Below are positions 19,029-27,374 of a DNA stretch of 36,404 nucleotides, piece after piece. The position numbers and the translations under genes are program-made. Position 1 is the first letter of the stretch; each line of letters starts with the position of its first letter. The notes below the pieces were generated by a model, which worked only from the letters and a program-made list of their open reading frames with translations, was not told where the DNA came from and did not search any database. The stretch spans positions 1 through 36,404 of the forward strand of contig DBZL01000030.1 of assembly GCA_002311745.1 (NCBI GenBank). Reading direction: 5' to 3'. The stretch is from Phycisphaerales bacterium UBA1161 (GTDB lineage: Bacteria > Planctomycetota > Phycisphaerae > Tepidisphaerales > Tepidisphaeraceae).

Positions 19029-21728
19029 ATGAAGACTGTGGAGCGAACGAACCAAGCCGGCGTTTTCACGATGCCTCTGGGCGCGGTTGGTCTGAAGGAA
19101 TTGCTCCGCGTCGGGGGCAAGGCGGCCCATCTTGGGGAGATGATCGCCACGGGACTGCCGGTCCCCTCCGGATTTGTCGTCACGACGGATGCCTGCAAGC
19201 GCTTCATGCAATCCGATCCCCGGATGGCGCATTGGTTGAAGAGCCTGGAGGAGTGCGATTCTCGAAATCCGGCAGCGCTGCGCGCCGCGGCGGACGAGGT
19301 GAGACAGCGGTTAAACGCAATCCCGATGCCCGGCGACGTGGCGGAGGCCATCGTGGCTGCGATGGCGACCGAGCTTGGCGGCGCCCGGGCCGTGCGTTCC
19401 AGCGCGACGGTCGAAGATCTGCCGGAGACGTCGTTCGCCGGCCAGCACGATTCGTTTCTCAACGTGCGCGGATGCGATGCGGTTCTGGCCGCGGTGAAAC
19501 GTTGCTGGCTTTCATTGTTCTCCGAGCGGGCCATTTCATATCGGATGCGGAAAGGCATTGCGCCCGGCCGCGAGCAGATGGCCGTCATCGTCCAGGAACT
19601 GATTGACGCCGATGCTGCCGGCGTGATGTTCACAGCCGATCCGGCGGGCGGCGACTGCATCCTCATCGAAGCCGCGTTCGGGTTGGGTGAAGCCGTGGTT
19701 CAGGGCAAGGTGGCGCCCGACCGCGTCGAAGTGTCGCGTTCGCGGCTGCGGGTGGTCCGGCGTGATACGGGCTTGAAGCGAGTGCAGATCGTTGCCGCGA
19801 AAGACGGCGTATGTGAACAACTGCTTGCGGCGGAAAAGGCGAGCGCTCCGGTGCTGGATGACGAGACAGCGGCGCGGCTGGCGGGGCTGGGGCTCGAAGT
19901 GGAGCGGGTTCTGGGCGGTCCCTTGGACATCGAGTGGTGCGTGCGCGGCCAGGAGTTCTGGCTCTTGCAGGCGCGGCCGGTGACTGCATTGCCGCATGAG
20001 CGGGGGTCCGGCTTCGAGGAGCGCCAGGTGTGGACGAACGCCAACGTGGGCGAGGCGTTGCCGGACGTGGTGACCCCGTTGACTTGGTCGCTTGTGCGGC
20101 TGTTCTTTCGCGATGCGTCCGACCGCTGGTTCCGGGTTTGTGGCATCCGGATTAAGCGCGAGCAGGTGCTTGGTCTGATTGCGGGGCGGGCCTATTTCAA
20201 CTTCAACACGGTATGCGCGCTGATGCGCCGCGTGCCGGGGTGGAGAGGTCAGGGAATGGAAAACCTTCTGGGCGGCCATCAGGACACCATGATGGCGCTG
20301 AAACAGATCAGGATCTCGGAAGCCGATCTGCCCCGGATTGAGACTCGGCGCTGGAGGGCGGCGGTCGGTCTTCCGGCTGTCGTGCTGCTGTTTCTTCTCT
20401 ACTCCTCCCGGCGTGGTCAAGCAATCGTGGACAAGGTCCGGCGGATCAACGAAGACCTGGCCCGCATCGAACCGGGGTCGCTTTCCGACGGCGAGTTGCT
20501 TGCCGCGACACGTGGGTTGCTCACCCCCGCGGCCCTGAGCGGCTTCGAGGCGCTCGGCGCGGCCTGTTTCTCCCTTCTTTACAATTCGCTTCTGTTCAAC
20601 GTGTGCGAACGATGGTTCGCGCCCGGGGGGCGCAGCACGGCGAACCGGCTGCTGGCGGGCGTTGGCGACCTGGATGACGCAGTGGCCGGGCACGAACTGT
20701 GGCTGCTGGCGGAACAGGCGGCCCGGGAACCGCAGATCAAAAGCGTTCTGCTCGGCGAGCGCACCTTCCCCGCCTTTGCGTCGCGGCTGGAGGGCTGCCG
20801 GGGCGGGCGGGCTTTTCGCGCCCGGTGGGATGCGTTTATGCATCGGCATGGACACCATGCGCGCGGCGAGCTCGAGTTGTTCAACCCGCGCTGGTCGGAA
20901 TGCCCCGACTTCGTCCTGGACATGGTGCGCGGCTACGTTGAAGCCATCGACGCAGGACACCCCAGCCCGATCGTCCGCCAGGACGCATTGGCCAGCGAGC
21001 GCGTTGCCCTTACCAACAGGTGCATGGGCGGGCTGAAAAATCCTTTGAAACGAGCCATCTTCCGGCTCGTCCTGTCTCGCGCGCAAAGAGGCGCCCAGTT
21101 CCGGGAGAATCTCAAGAGCGAGGTGATCCGGTGGCTTACAATTCTGCGCCGGCATCTGCTGGAATTGGGCCGGCGCCTGGCGGCGCGCCGACGGCTTGCG
21201 GACGCGAACGACATCCTTTTTCTGGAAATGGAGGAACTGCATAGCGGCTCTTTGTGGGACCCGGGGACGGATCTGCGCGCGCTCGTCGCCGGGCGGCGGG
21301 CGCTGTACGAGCAAAATCTGAAAATAACACCACCCGCCGTGATCGTCGGCCGGTTTGATCCGCGTACCTTCGTACCCGACGCGGTGGATCGCGGGATGAA
21401 AGTGTTTCATGGCCTGGGCGTAAGCGCAGGCACGGCGACAGGCCGCGCCCGCGTTATCCTACGGTCGGACGCGGACGAACGCGTGCGGCCGGGAGAGATC
21501 CTGGTTGCTCCGTTCACCGATCCGGGCTGGACGCCTTATTTTGTTCCGGCTGCCGGGATCGTGATGGACATGGGCGGCATGCTGAGCCACGGCAGCATCG
21601 TCGCCCGCGAATATGGGATCCCGGCAGTGGTCAACGTGGGGCCGGCTACGCAAATCATCCGGACCGGACAATGGCTCGAAGTGGATGCGGATCGCGGTGT
21701 GGTAAAGGTGCTCGACGCGGCACCGTAG
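19029..21728 (+). CDS. PEP-synthase/rifampin phosphotransferase-like dikinase
   Basis: An 899-residue dikinase-type enzyme. The N-terminal ATP-binding (PPDK_N) domain spans about 1-320: GGKAAHLGEMIATGLPVPSG, ARAVRSSATVEDLPETSFAG, AAGVMFTADPAGG, IEWCVRGQEFWLLQARPVTA. A long middle part (about 325-790) opens with NANVGEALPDVVTPLTWS, a pattern shared with rifampin phosphotransferases. The C-terminal phosphohistidine domain has the catalytic His854 in MLSHGSIVAREYGIPAV. It differs from PpsA, which has a TIM-barrel PEP-binding domain at the C-terminus. It probably phosphorylates a small molecule with ATP, or makes PEP; an antibiotic-inactivating role is possible but untested. The ATG at 19029 is chosen over a TTG at 19014. 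It stands alone, divergent from thrC. Confidence 0.85.
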   Translation: MKTVERTNQAGVFTMPLGAVGLKELLRVGGKAAHLGEMIATGLPVPSGFVVTTDACKRFMQSDPRMAHWLKSLEECDSRNPAALRAAADEVRQRLNAIPMPGDVAEAIVAAMATELGGARAVRSSATVEDLPETSFAGQHDSFLNVRGCDAVLAAVKRCWLSLFSERAISYRMRKGIAPGREQMAVIVQELIDADAAGVMFTADPAGGDCILIEAAFGLGEAVVQGKVAPDRVEVSRSRLRVVRRDTGLKRVQIVAAKDGVCEQLLAAEKASAPVLDDETAARLAGLGLEVERVLGGPLDIEWCVRGQEFWLLQARPVTALPHERGSGFEERQVWTNANVGEALPDVVTPLTWSLVRLFFRDASDRWFRVCGIRIKREQVLGLIAGRAYFNFNTVCALMRRVPGWRGQGMENLLGGHQDTMMALKQIRISEADLPRIETRRWRAAVGLPAVVLLFLLYSSRRGQAIVDKVRRINEDLARIEPGSLSDGELLAATRGLLTPAALSGFEALGAACFSLLYNSLLFNVCERWFAPGGRSTANRLLAGVGDLDDAVAGHELWLLAEQAAREPQIKSVLLGERTFPAFASRLEGCRGGRAFRARWDAFMHRHGHHARGELELFNPRWSECPDFVLDMVRGYVEAIDAGHPSPIVRQDALASERVALTNRCMGGLKNPLKRAIFRLVLSRAQRGAQFRENLKSEVIRWLTILRRHLLELGRRLAARRRLADANDILFLEMEELHSGSLWDPGTDLRALVAGRRALYEQNLKITPPAVIVGRFDPRTFVPDAVDRGMKVFHGLGVSAGTATGRARVILRSDADERVRPGEILVAPFTDPGWTPYFVPAAGIVMDMGGMLSHGSIVAREYGIPAVVNVGPATQIIRTGQWLEVDADRGVVKVLDAAP

Positions 21729-21808
21729 ATACCGGCAGAGATCGGAAGCACGTGGTGCGGTTGTGGTCGGAAAAGGTCAGATGCTGGTCCGCGGCGCGAC
21801 TGCACTGG

Positions 21809-22312
21809 TCACTGAGCCGCTGGGGCTGCGGGTTGATAGGCCTGGAAAATCCGCTCGGGGATGGCCAGAACATCCAGTGTGACGGTCGAGCTGCCAGCCT
21901 GCGAGGGGGCCAGAAGGATGCACCAGCGTCGTCCGTCGGGCGAGGGGACGGGGTCGTAGACGATGATCCGCATGGCACGATCCGGCGCCGACAGGCCCGC
22001 CGGCACATAAACGTACGGTTGATGCGAGACCGGGCAGGTGAAACTCAGGGGCGCATCCACATCCGCCATCGCTCGCAAATCCTCCAGTTTGGGCGGCAGT
22101 CGCTTGTTCAGCGAGTAATACAAGAGGATGGCGCCGCAGATGTCGTGCAGTTGTGCGGCGCAAGGATCGCTGATCACGGCCTGATCGGAGTCCGCCGTTC
22201 CCGACTGCACCGGCGAGGTTTGCTGACGACGGGCGGAAGGCGGCGAGCCTGTTTGGCACGCGGCCAGGACCAGCGACGCGACCATCACGACCGCAACAAG
22301 TGCTTGGCGCAT
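21809..22312 (-). CDS. Lipoprotein at the end of the secretion operon
   Basis: A 167-residue protein with a type II signal sequence: hydrophobic core VVMVASLVLAAC, with lipid-anchored Cys19. The mature part has a Ser/Thr/Gln-rich linker, then CAAQLHDICGAILLYYSLNK and RLPPKLEDLRAM, which resembles the pilin-like part seen in small T2SS-associated proteins. FTCPVSHQPYVYVP and PDGRRWCILLAPSQAGSS follow, with paired Cys. It starts 22 nt after the gspD stop, so it closes the operon. It may assist the secretin (pilotin-like) or be a surface-exposed component. I know no close family. Confidence 0.75.
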   Translation of the reverse strand: MRQALVAVVMVASLVLAACQTGSPPSARRQQTSPVQSGTADSDQAVISDPCAAQLHDICGAILLYYSLNKRLPPKLEDLRAMADVDAPLSFTCPVSHQPYVYVPAGLSAPDRAMRIIVYDPVPSPDGRRWCILLAPSQAGSSTVTLDVLAIPERIFQAYQPAAPAAQ

Positions 22313-22334
22313 AGCGGCATTCTAACCGGCGGAA

Positions 22335-24728
22335 TCATTTTTGGTGCTCGCCGGGCATGGGGGGTTCCGACAGGGACGAACCCTGGGGCGTCGGGGGCGG
22401 CAACTCCAGCGGATGCGACGGCTGCGTCGCCGAGCCACGCGCCATCCCCTGTATGTGTTCCTGCATGACTCCCGGCTGCACCGCCGAGGGCGTCAGTTTC
22501 AAGCCTTTGGCCTCGTCCTGAGACATCTTCGTCAGCGATTCCGGCGCCATGGCGACGTGCGGGGTGAGGAAGATCAGCAGTTCCGTCTTGCTCTTGTTGT
22601 TGGTGCTGTATTGAAACAGTTTGCCCAGCAGGGGTATGTCGCCGAGGATGGGAATCTTATTGACGCTTGCGGTTTTCTGGTCCTGCATGAGGCCGCCGAT
22701 GACGATGGTCTGCCCATCCTTGATGGAGACGTAAGCGTCGGCCAAGCGCTGCTCGAACACCGGGGCGTCGACCCCCGGCTGGATGGTGACGGTCTGGGCG
22801 GTGAGGGAGGTAATCGACGGCGAAACGTCCATGACGACCAACCCCTCGGGATTCACGTGGGGCGTGACGCTCAGGGTGATGCCGATGGACTGGTACTGCA
22901 CCGTGTTGTGAGTGCCGCCGTTGGTGTCCACGTAGCTGTCGGTGATGAACGGCACCTCGCTGCCGACGTTGATGTAGGCCTGTTGGTTGTCGCTGGTCAG
23001 GATGTACGGCCGTGAGAGCACGTCCAGCTTGTTGGCCTGCGCCAGGGCCTGAATGGTTGACGTCAGGTTCGACTCCAGGAGGCTGACGACCATTCCCGGC
23101 GGCGCGGTGGCGGATACCGCGGCGGCCGCGGCGCCCAGCGTGCCGGAGAACTTCTGCCCGTTGCCGCTGGCGCGCTGGTCCAGAACCGAGAAATCCACGC
23201 CCATGTCCAGCGAATTATCGTGGGTGACTTCGGCGATGAGCACCTTGATCAGGACCTGGGGCACGGGGCGGTCCAATACGGCGATCAAGTCGCGGACCTG
23301 CTTCTCATATCTCGTGGCCGTCGCGACCAGCAGCGAATTGGTGTCCTGGTCCGCCACGACGTAGACCTGTCCGACGAGGTCGGCGATGGCGGCCTGACTG
23401 ACCCCCGCCGCGCCCGTGGCGCCGCTGATGCCGCGGTTGAGGCTGCTGGTGGCCGCGGAGGAGCTGGTGCCGCGGTTGATGCCCGTGTTGCTTGTGCCCA
23501 GGCCGCCTCCGCCCAATCCGCCGCCGCCAAATCCACCGCCAGTTCCAAGTCCACCCCCCAAGCCGCCGGTCCGGTTGTTGTTGCTGATCAGATTGCCCGT
23601 CGTGCCGTACTGGGTGCGGTTGTTGGTGGTGCCGGTGCTCGTGCTGGTGAGGGTGAAGAGGCTGTTGAGGGTATTCTGCATTTCCACGGCCTGGCCGTTT
23701 TTGACGGCGTAAATGAAGAACGTCTGCTCCGCCGCCGGATTGGCGTCGAGCTGCGTCAGCATCTGGTCGACCACCGCCAGGATGTCGACGGGGCCGCTGA
23801 CGACGACGGTGTTGGTGCGCGTGTCGGCCGATGCAACCACCTTTCCGGTGCGCGCGGTGTCCTGTTGTCCCTGGGCCGCCGCCGCGGCCGCGGCCGCGCG
23901 TGCGGCGGCTCCGCCGCCACCTCCGCCGCCACCTCCGCCGAATCCGCCGCCGCCCGGAGCAAAGTTGCGGAAGAACTGAAACGGCCCCGGGAAATTGGTC
24001 TGCGTGCTTTGCTGCTGCGGGGCGAAGATGTCCGTGATCAGTTTTGCCGCCGCCGTGGCGTCCGCGTACTTGAGCTGCCGCACGCGGATCGTGTTTTCCG
24101 CCGCCTGGCTCTTGTCCAGATTGGCGATGATCTCCACGACGCGGCGGATGTTGGCGGCGGTGTCCGTGATGATGATCGTGTTGCTTCCCCCGTTGGCGGC
24201 AAAATCCGCGTCCGCGCTGATCAGCGGCTGCAAATCCTGCTTCAGCTTCACCGCATCCACGCTGCGAACGGGAATCACCTGCGTGATCAGCTCGTCGCTG
24301 GGCGCGATCTGGCTCGGATCGGCGCCGAAATGCACGGGAATGTTCTGCTTCTTCGCGTTCACCAGGGCGGTGATCTTGAGCACGCGGCCCATCTGAATGG
24401 CCGTCAGGCCGTTGGTCTTCAGCACCGTGTTGAGCAGCGACACGGCCTCCTCGGGAGTGACCGGCTGCTTGCTCAGGATGGTGACGCGGCCGCTGACGGT
24501 GGCTTCCTTGACGACGACGAAGCCGGCGACGTCGGAGAGATAATCCAACACCGCGTCAACCGAGGTATCCTTGAAATTGAAGCTGATGCGCGTCGTGGAA
24601 GGCCGGCTGGCCGGCTGCGTGGTCGGCGGTTGGGCAACCGACGGCGGCGCATTGAGCGACACGATCGCCGCGGAACTCAACACCAAGCCATAGTGCCGCA
24701 AAGCTCGCATGATCGTCGTGCTGTTCAT
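22335..24728 (-). CDS. gspD: Type II secretion secretin GspD
   Basis: GspD forms the outer-membrane channel of type II secretion. The 797-residue protein has a signal sequence (1-32), an N0/STN-type domain (about 48-118, ISFNFKDTSVDAVLDYLSDV), an N1 domain (QVIPVRSVDAVKLKQDLQPL), and N2 and N3 domains. The secretin domain begins near residue 550 and holds VPFITDS, QYQSIGITLSVTPHVNPEG and the end signature KIPILGDIPLLGKLF. Two low-complexity inserts, a Gly tract with poly-Ala (FGGGGGGGGGGAAARAAAA) and a second Gly-rich loop, lie in the N-domain region. The ATG has GGGAG 7 nt upstream. Confidence 0.95.
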   Translation of the reverse strand: MNSTTIMRALRHYGLVLSSAAIVSLNAPPSVAQPPTTQPASRPSTTRISFNFKDTSVDAVLDYLSDVAGFVVVKEATVSGRVTILSKQPVTPEEAVSLLNTVLKTNGLTAIQMGRVLKITALVNAKKQNIPVHFGADPSQIAPSDELITQVIPVRSVDAVKLKQDLQPLISADADFAANGGSNTIIITDTAANIRRVVEIIANLDKSQAAENTIRVRQLKYADATAAAKLITDIFAPQQQSTQTNFPGPFQFFRNFAPGGGGFGGGGGGGGGGAAARAAAAAAAAQGQQDTARTGKVVASADTRTNTVVVSGPVDILAVVDQMLTQLDANPAAEQTFFIYAVKNGQAVEMQNTLNSLFTLTSTSTGTTNNRTQYGTTGNLISNNNRTGGLGGGLGTGGGFGGGGLGGGGLGTSNTGINRGTSSSAATSSLNRGISGATGAAGVSQAAIADLVGQVYVVADQDTNSLLVATATRYEKQVRDLIAVLDRPVPQVLIKVLIAEVTHDNSLDMGVDFSVLDQRASGNGQKFSGTLGAAAAAVSATAPPGMVVSLLESNLTSTIQALAQANKLDVLSRPYILTSDNQQAYINVGSEVPFITDSYVDTNGGTHNTVQYQSIGITLSVTPHVNPEGLVVMDVSPSITSLTAQTVTIQPGVDAPVFEQRLADAYVSIKDGQTIVIGGLMQDQKTASVNKIPILGDIPLLGKLFQYSTNNKSKTELLIFLTPHVAMAPESLTKMSQDEAKGLKLTPSAVQPGVMQEHIQGMARGSATQPSHPLELPPPTPQGSSLSEPPMPGEHQK

Positions 24729-24779
24729 AACCCAACTCCCATTCCGGCGGCCGGGGCTGGCCCCGGCCGGCGGTATGCA

Positions 24780-25304
24780 TCAATGCCCCAACTCCTGCTG
24801 ACGCCTGCGGCGCAGACGATCGAGCAATTCGCTGCCGGCGGATTGCGTGGTCGCCAACGATGGCAAGCCCAGCGCATCCGCGCCCAGCAAGTTCTGACCG
24901 ACACGCACCAGCGTCCTTTTGCCGTCGGCTTCATACTCCAATGAATCGAGCGTGATGTCCGTGATTTTTCCCGATGCGATGGAATCGCCGACCTGAAGCT
25001 GGCTGATCTTTCCCGCGGCGGTGTCTTCGACAAACGCGACCATCTGATAATCGGTTTCGGTGACACCGCTGAAGACCAGGGTTTCCTCAGGCCGAGCCGG
25101 CCCTGCGGGCCGCGTTCCGCCGGACGCATCGGACGCCAGGCGGCCTTTGACGAAAATCGTCCGATCCGGCGGAAGCTGATACTGCCGGCTCATCGGCCGC
25201 GGCGTTGGGATCAGAATCGGCTCCGGCTGCGTGGCCGGCGGCGCGCCCAGCGCGGGCGCCGTCCACAACATCGTCATCACCATGAGCCAAACCACCGGCT
25301 TCAT
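24780..25304 (-). CDS. GspC/PilP-like periplasmic protein
   Basis: A 174-residue protein with a signal sequence (MKPVVWLMVMTMLWTAPALG) and a Pro-rich linker (PEPILIPTPRPMSRQYQLPP). The folded part, LVFSGVTETDYQMVAFVED, ISQLQVGDSIASGKITDITL and YEADGKRTLVRVGQNLLG, resembles the small periplasmic domain of GspC and PilP that links the inner-membrane platform to the secretin. AAAGGAGG lies 5-6 nt upstream of the ATG, which overlaps the gspM stop by ATGA. It precedes gspD, which fits a platform-to-secretin connector; assignment to GspC versus PilP is not settled. It lacks the N-terminal membrane segment plus PDZ layout of classical GspC. Confidence 0.65.
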   Translation of the reverse strand: MKPVVWLMVMTMLWTAPALGAPPATQPEPILIPTPRPMSRQYQLPPDRTIFVKGRLASDASGGTRPAGPARPEETLVFSGVTETDYQMVAFVEDTAAGKISQLQVGDSIASGKITDITLDSLEYEADGKRTLVRVGQNLLGADALGLPSLATTQSAGSELLDRLRRRRQQELGH

Positions 25305-25852
25305 GAGTGCCCTCCTTTGCTCTGGCTCGGGGAGGGCATGGCCAGCGTCGACATGCTGAAGCGGATCATCAGATCGTCCGTCCCCTCGCGCCGCGCGGTG
25401 ATCTGCATGTCGTTGACGCGGATAGGAATGGTGGCCGTCTCCAGGGCCCACAGCAGCCGGGTAATGGCCGCCGTCGAGCCGGTGCCGGTGATATTGAAGC
25501 TGATGACCTGGAACTTGTCTTCCTGGGTGGGTCGCCCGGGCCCGCGCGTGTCCAAGGCGACGCCCGCCCATTGTGCCCAATCGACCAGGGCATGTTGCGC
25601 CTGGCTTTCAGCGCGCGATTCATCGGCGCTCAGACCCCCCTGCTGCATCTGGCGCCAGATCTTTTGAAGCTGTGCCTGGCGATCAAACAGGACGTTGGCG
25701 TCGGCAAGCTGCTGCGTGGCCCGGTCCAGATCCTGGGCGACGGCCTGGCGGCGATCCAGGTACGGACTGAGCACCAGCCCATACAGCCCCACCACCGCGA
25801 CCAGCGCGATCGTGGCCAGCCCAATGTGTTTTTCTCGCTTCGAAAGAACCAC
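25301..25852 (-). CDS. gspM: GspM/PilO-like inner-membrane protein
   Basis: A 183-residue protein with one N-terminal transmembrane helix (about 9-28, HIGLATIALVAVVGLYGLVL), a coiled-coil segment (DRRQAVAQDLDRATQQLADA) and a C-terminal ferredoxin-like part (QVISFNITGTGSTAAITRLL, MQITARREGTDDLMIRFSMS). That layout is usual for GspM and PilO, partners of GspL. The GTG at 25852, one base after the gspL stop and with GGAG 5 nt upstream, is the best start; an ATG at 25897 would overlap gspL. Its stop overlaps the next gene's ATG. Confidence 0.8.
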   Translation of the reverse strand: MVLSKREKHIGLATIALVAVVGLYGLVLSPYLDRRQAVAQDLDRATQQLADANVLFDRQAQLQKIWRQMQQGGLSADESRAESQAQHALVDWAQWAGVALDTRGPGRPTQEDKFQVISFNITGTGSTAAITRLLWALETATIPIRVNDMQITARREGTDDLMIRFSMSTLAMPSPSQSKGGHS

Positions 25853-25853
25853 G

Positions 25854-27374
25854 TCAACTCCGTTTGGCCAGTGCCATCCTTTGGGCTTCACCGACATCGT
25901 CCTGCGCCGACGCGGGCGGGGTGTAAGTGAAGGTAATGGTGAACGAGACATCCCGGCTGCGGCCGGATTCCTGCGTCCCGCCCAACTTCACGTTGGAGAA
26001 CACCGGACTCTTTTGGATGCGATCCATCAGCACGTTCACGTGCTGCTGATCCGAGGTTTTGCCGGATAGTTGGCAGACCAGCGTGCGCGTGTCGGCGGTT
26101 TTGTTGTTGGCGCCCGCTGCGGCGGCGCGGGCCGGCTCGCGTATGATCAGACTCGTGGCATACGTCTGACCATCCTCGGGCATGGCTTCGGTCAGGTCGC
26201 GGATGGCGGCCAGGTAACGCGGCTGTCCGGCGTGCCAATTGCGGGCAAACGAGACCTTGGCGTTGAAATCGGTGGCGTCGGCGATCTGGGGCTGCAATTT
26301 CTTGAGCTGGCCTTGCAGTTGGGCCAGGCGAGACTGCTGCGAATTCAAATCAAGCCAAGCCCAGACGATGGCCACCAGCGCGGCGCCCGCGGCGATGGCG
26401 GTCCAGCGGGCCCAGCGCGGCATTCGCTGCTGGCGCGGGGCAGCCAGCCGCGAGTGCAGAAAATCGATCGATGGCTTTCGCCGGTCCAAAACGGCGATGG
26501 CCAGGGCCACCGCCGGGGCGTATTTCTGGCTCTCGCCGTCGCCGCCCTGGGACGCTTGCTCCACGCCCAGCGCCGGCCAATCTCCGCGGCGGATGCGCAG
26601 GCCCAGCTCTTGCGACAGGGCATCGGCATCCACGGCACCGTCGCTCCACAGAACCATCTCGCGATCCGTCGGCGCCGGCGGCAGCGCGGAGACCACTCGG
26701 CGCAGTTCGCTGACGAATGGCGCCGCCGGCACGGGGGCGCGCAGGTGTCGAATGGCGCTGGAGACGCCGCCGCGCTGGGCGGAAAGCTCCGATCCGCCGG
26801 AGTTGACCGCCAGGACCAGAACGTGCTTGGCCAGGGTTTTGCCCGTCGCCTCGCCCAGCGCCAGCGTCGAGGGCATGACGGCGGCGGCGCGCACATGCGC
26901 CGCTTGGCACAGCGCCGACGCCCCCTCGACGTACTTGCGCAGCGTGGCCATGAGCAGAACGCTTCGAGCGGCGCCGCTTTCGCCTTCATCGGCGAAGTCG
27001 TAGATCAAGTCCTTCAGCTCCGTGGAAAACTCCGCCTCGGCCTGCAAACGCAGCATGTTGACCTGCGTGGCCGCATCCGCCAGCGGAAGCTCCTTGGGCT
27101 TGACGATGATCCATTTGACGGGGATTCCGACCACCGCCAGACGCGCCGAAAAACCCTGTTGCCGCAAAAAGGCGCCCAAAGCGCGGCCCAGTTCCGCCGG
27201 CTGGGCGGGCGTGACGCCCTCGGGATAGATCATCTCCGCCAGGCGATTGACGTGCAGCTTGTCCCCCGCGACGACCTCCGCCGCCAGCAGCGATTTCTCG
27301 CCCAGCGCCAATCCCACGATTTTTTTCTGCCAGAGCGGTTTCAACTCGTCGTTCCCATGTTTAGAGACTGCCAC
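25854..27374 (-). CDS. gspL: GspL-type platform protein (PilM/PilN-like fusion)
   Basis: A 506-residue protein built like GspL: a cytoplasmic actin-like (PilM-like) domain (about 1-290, ARLAVVGIPVKWIIVKPKEL, VLVLAVNSGGSELSAQRGG), a transmembrane helix (about 318-341, WTAIAAGAALVAIVWAWLDL) and a periplasmic PilN-like part with a coiled coil (QQSRLAQLQGQLKKLQPQIA) and ending in TFTYTPPASA. GspL recruits the GspE ATPase to the membrane through GspM. The start, a GTG at 27374, overlaps the end of gspK by 14 nt; no clear ribosome site was seen. It carries an operon-wide coupling pattern. Confidence 0.85.
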   Translation of the reverse strand: MAVSKHGNDELKPLWQKKIVGLALGEKSLLAAEVVAGDKLHVNRLAEMIYPEGVTPAQPAELGRALGAFLRQQGFSARLAVVGIPVKWIIVKPKELPLADAATQVNMLRLQAEAEFSTELKDLIYDFADEGESGAARSVLLMATLRKYVEGASALCQAAHVRAAAVMPSTLALGEATGKTLAKHVLVLAVNSGGSELSAQRGGVSSAIRHLRAPVPAAPFVSELRRVVSALPPAPTDREMVLWSDGAVDADALSQELGLRIRRGDWPALGVEQASQGGDGESQKYAPAVALAIAVLDRRKPSIDFLHSRLAAPRQQRMPRWARWTAIAAGAALVAIVWAWLDLNSQQSRLAQLQGQLKKLQPQIADATDFNAKVSFARNWHAGQPRYLAAIRDLTEAMPEDGQTYATSLIIREPARAAAAGANNKTADTRTLVCQLSGKTSDQQHVNVLMDRIQKSPVFSNVKLGGTQESGRSRDVSFTITFTYTPPASAQDDVGEAQRMALAKRS

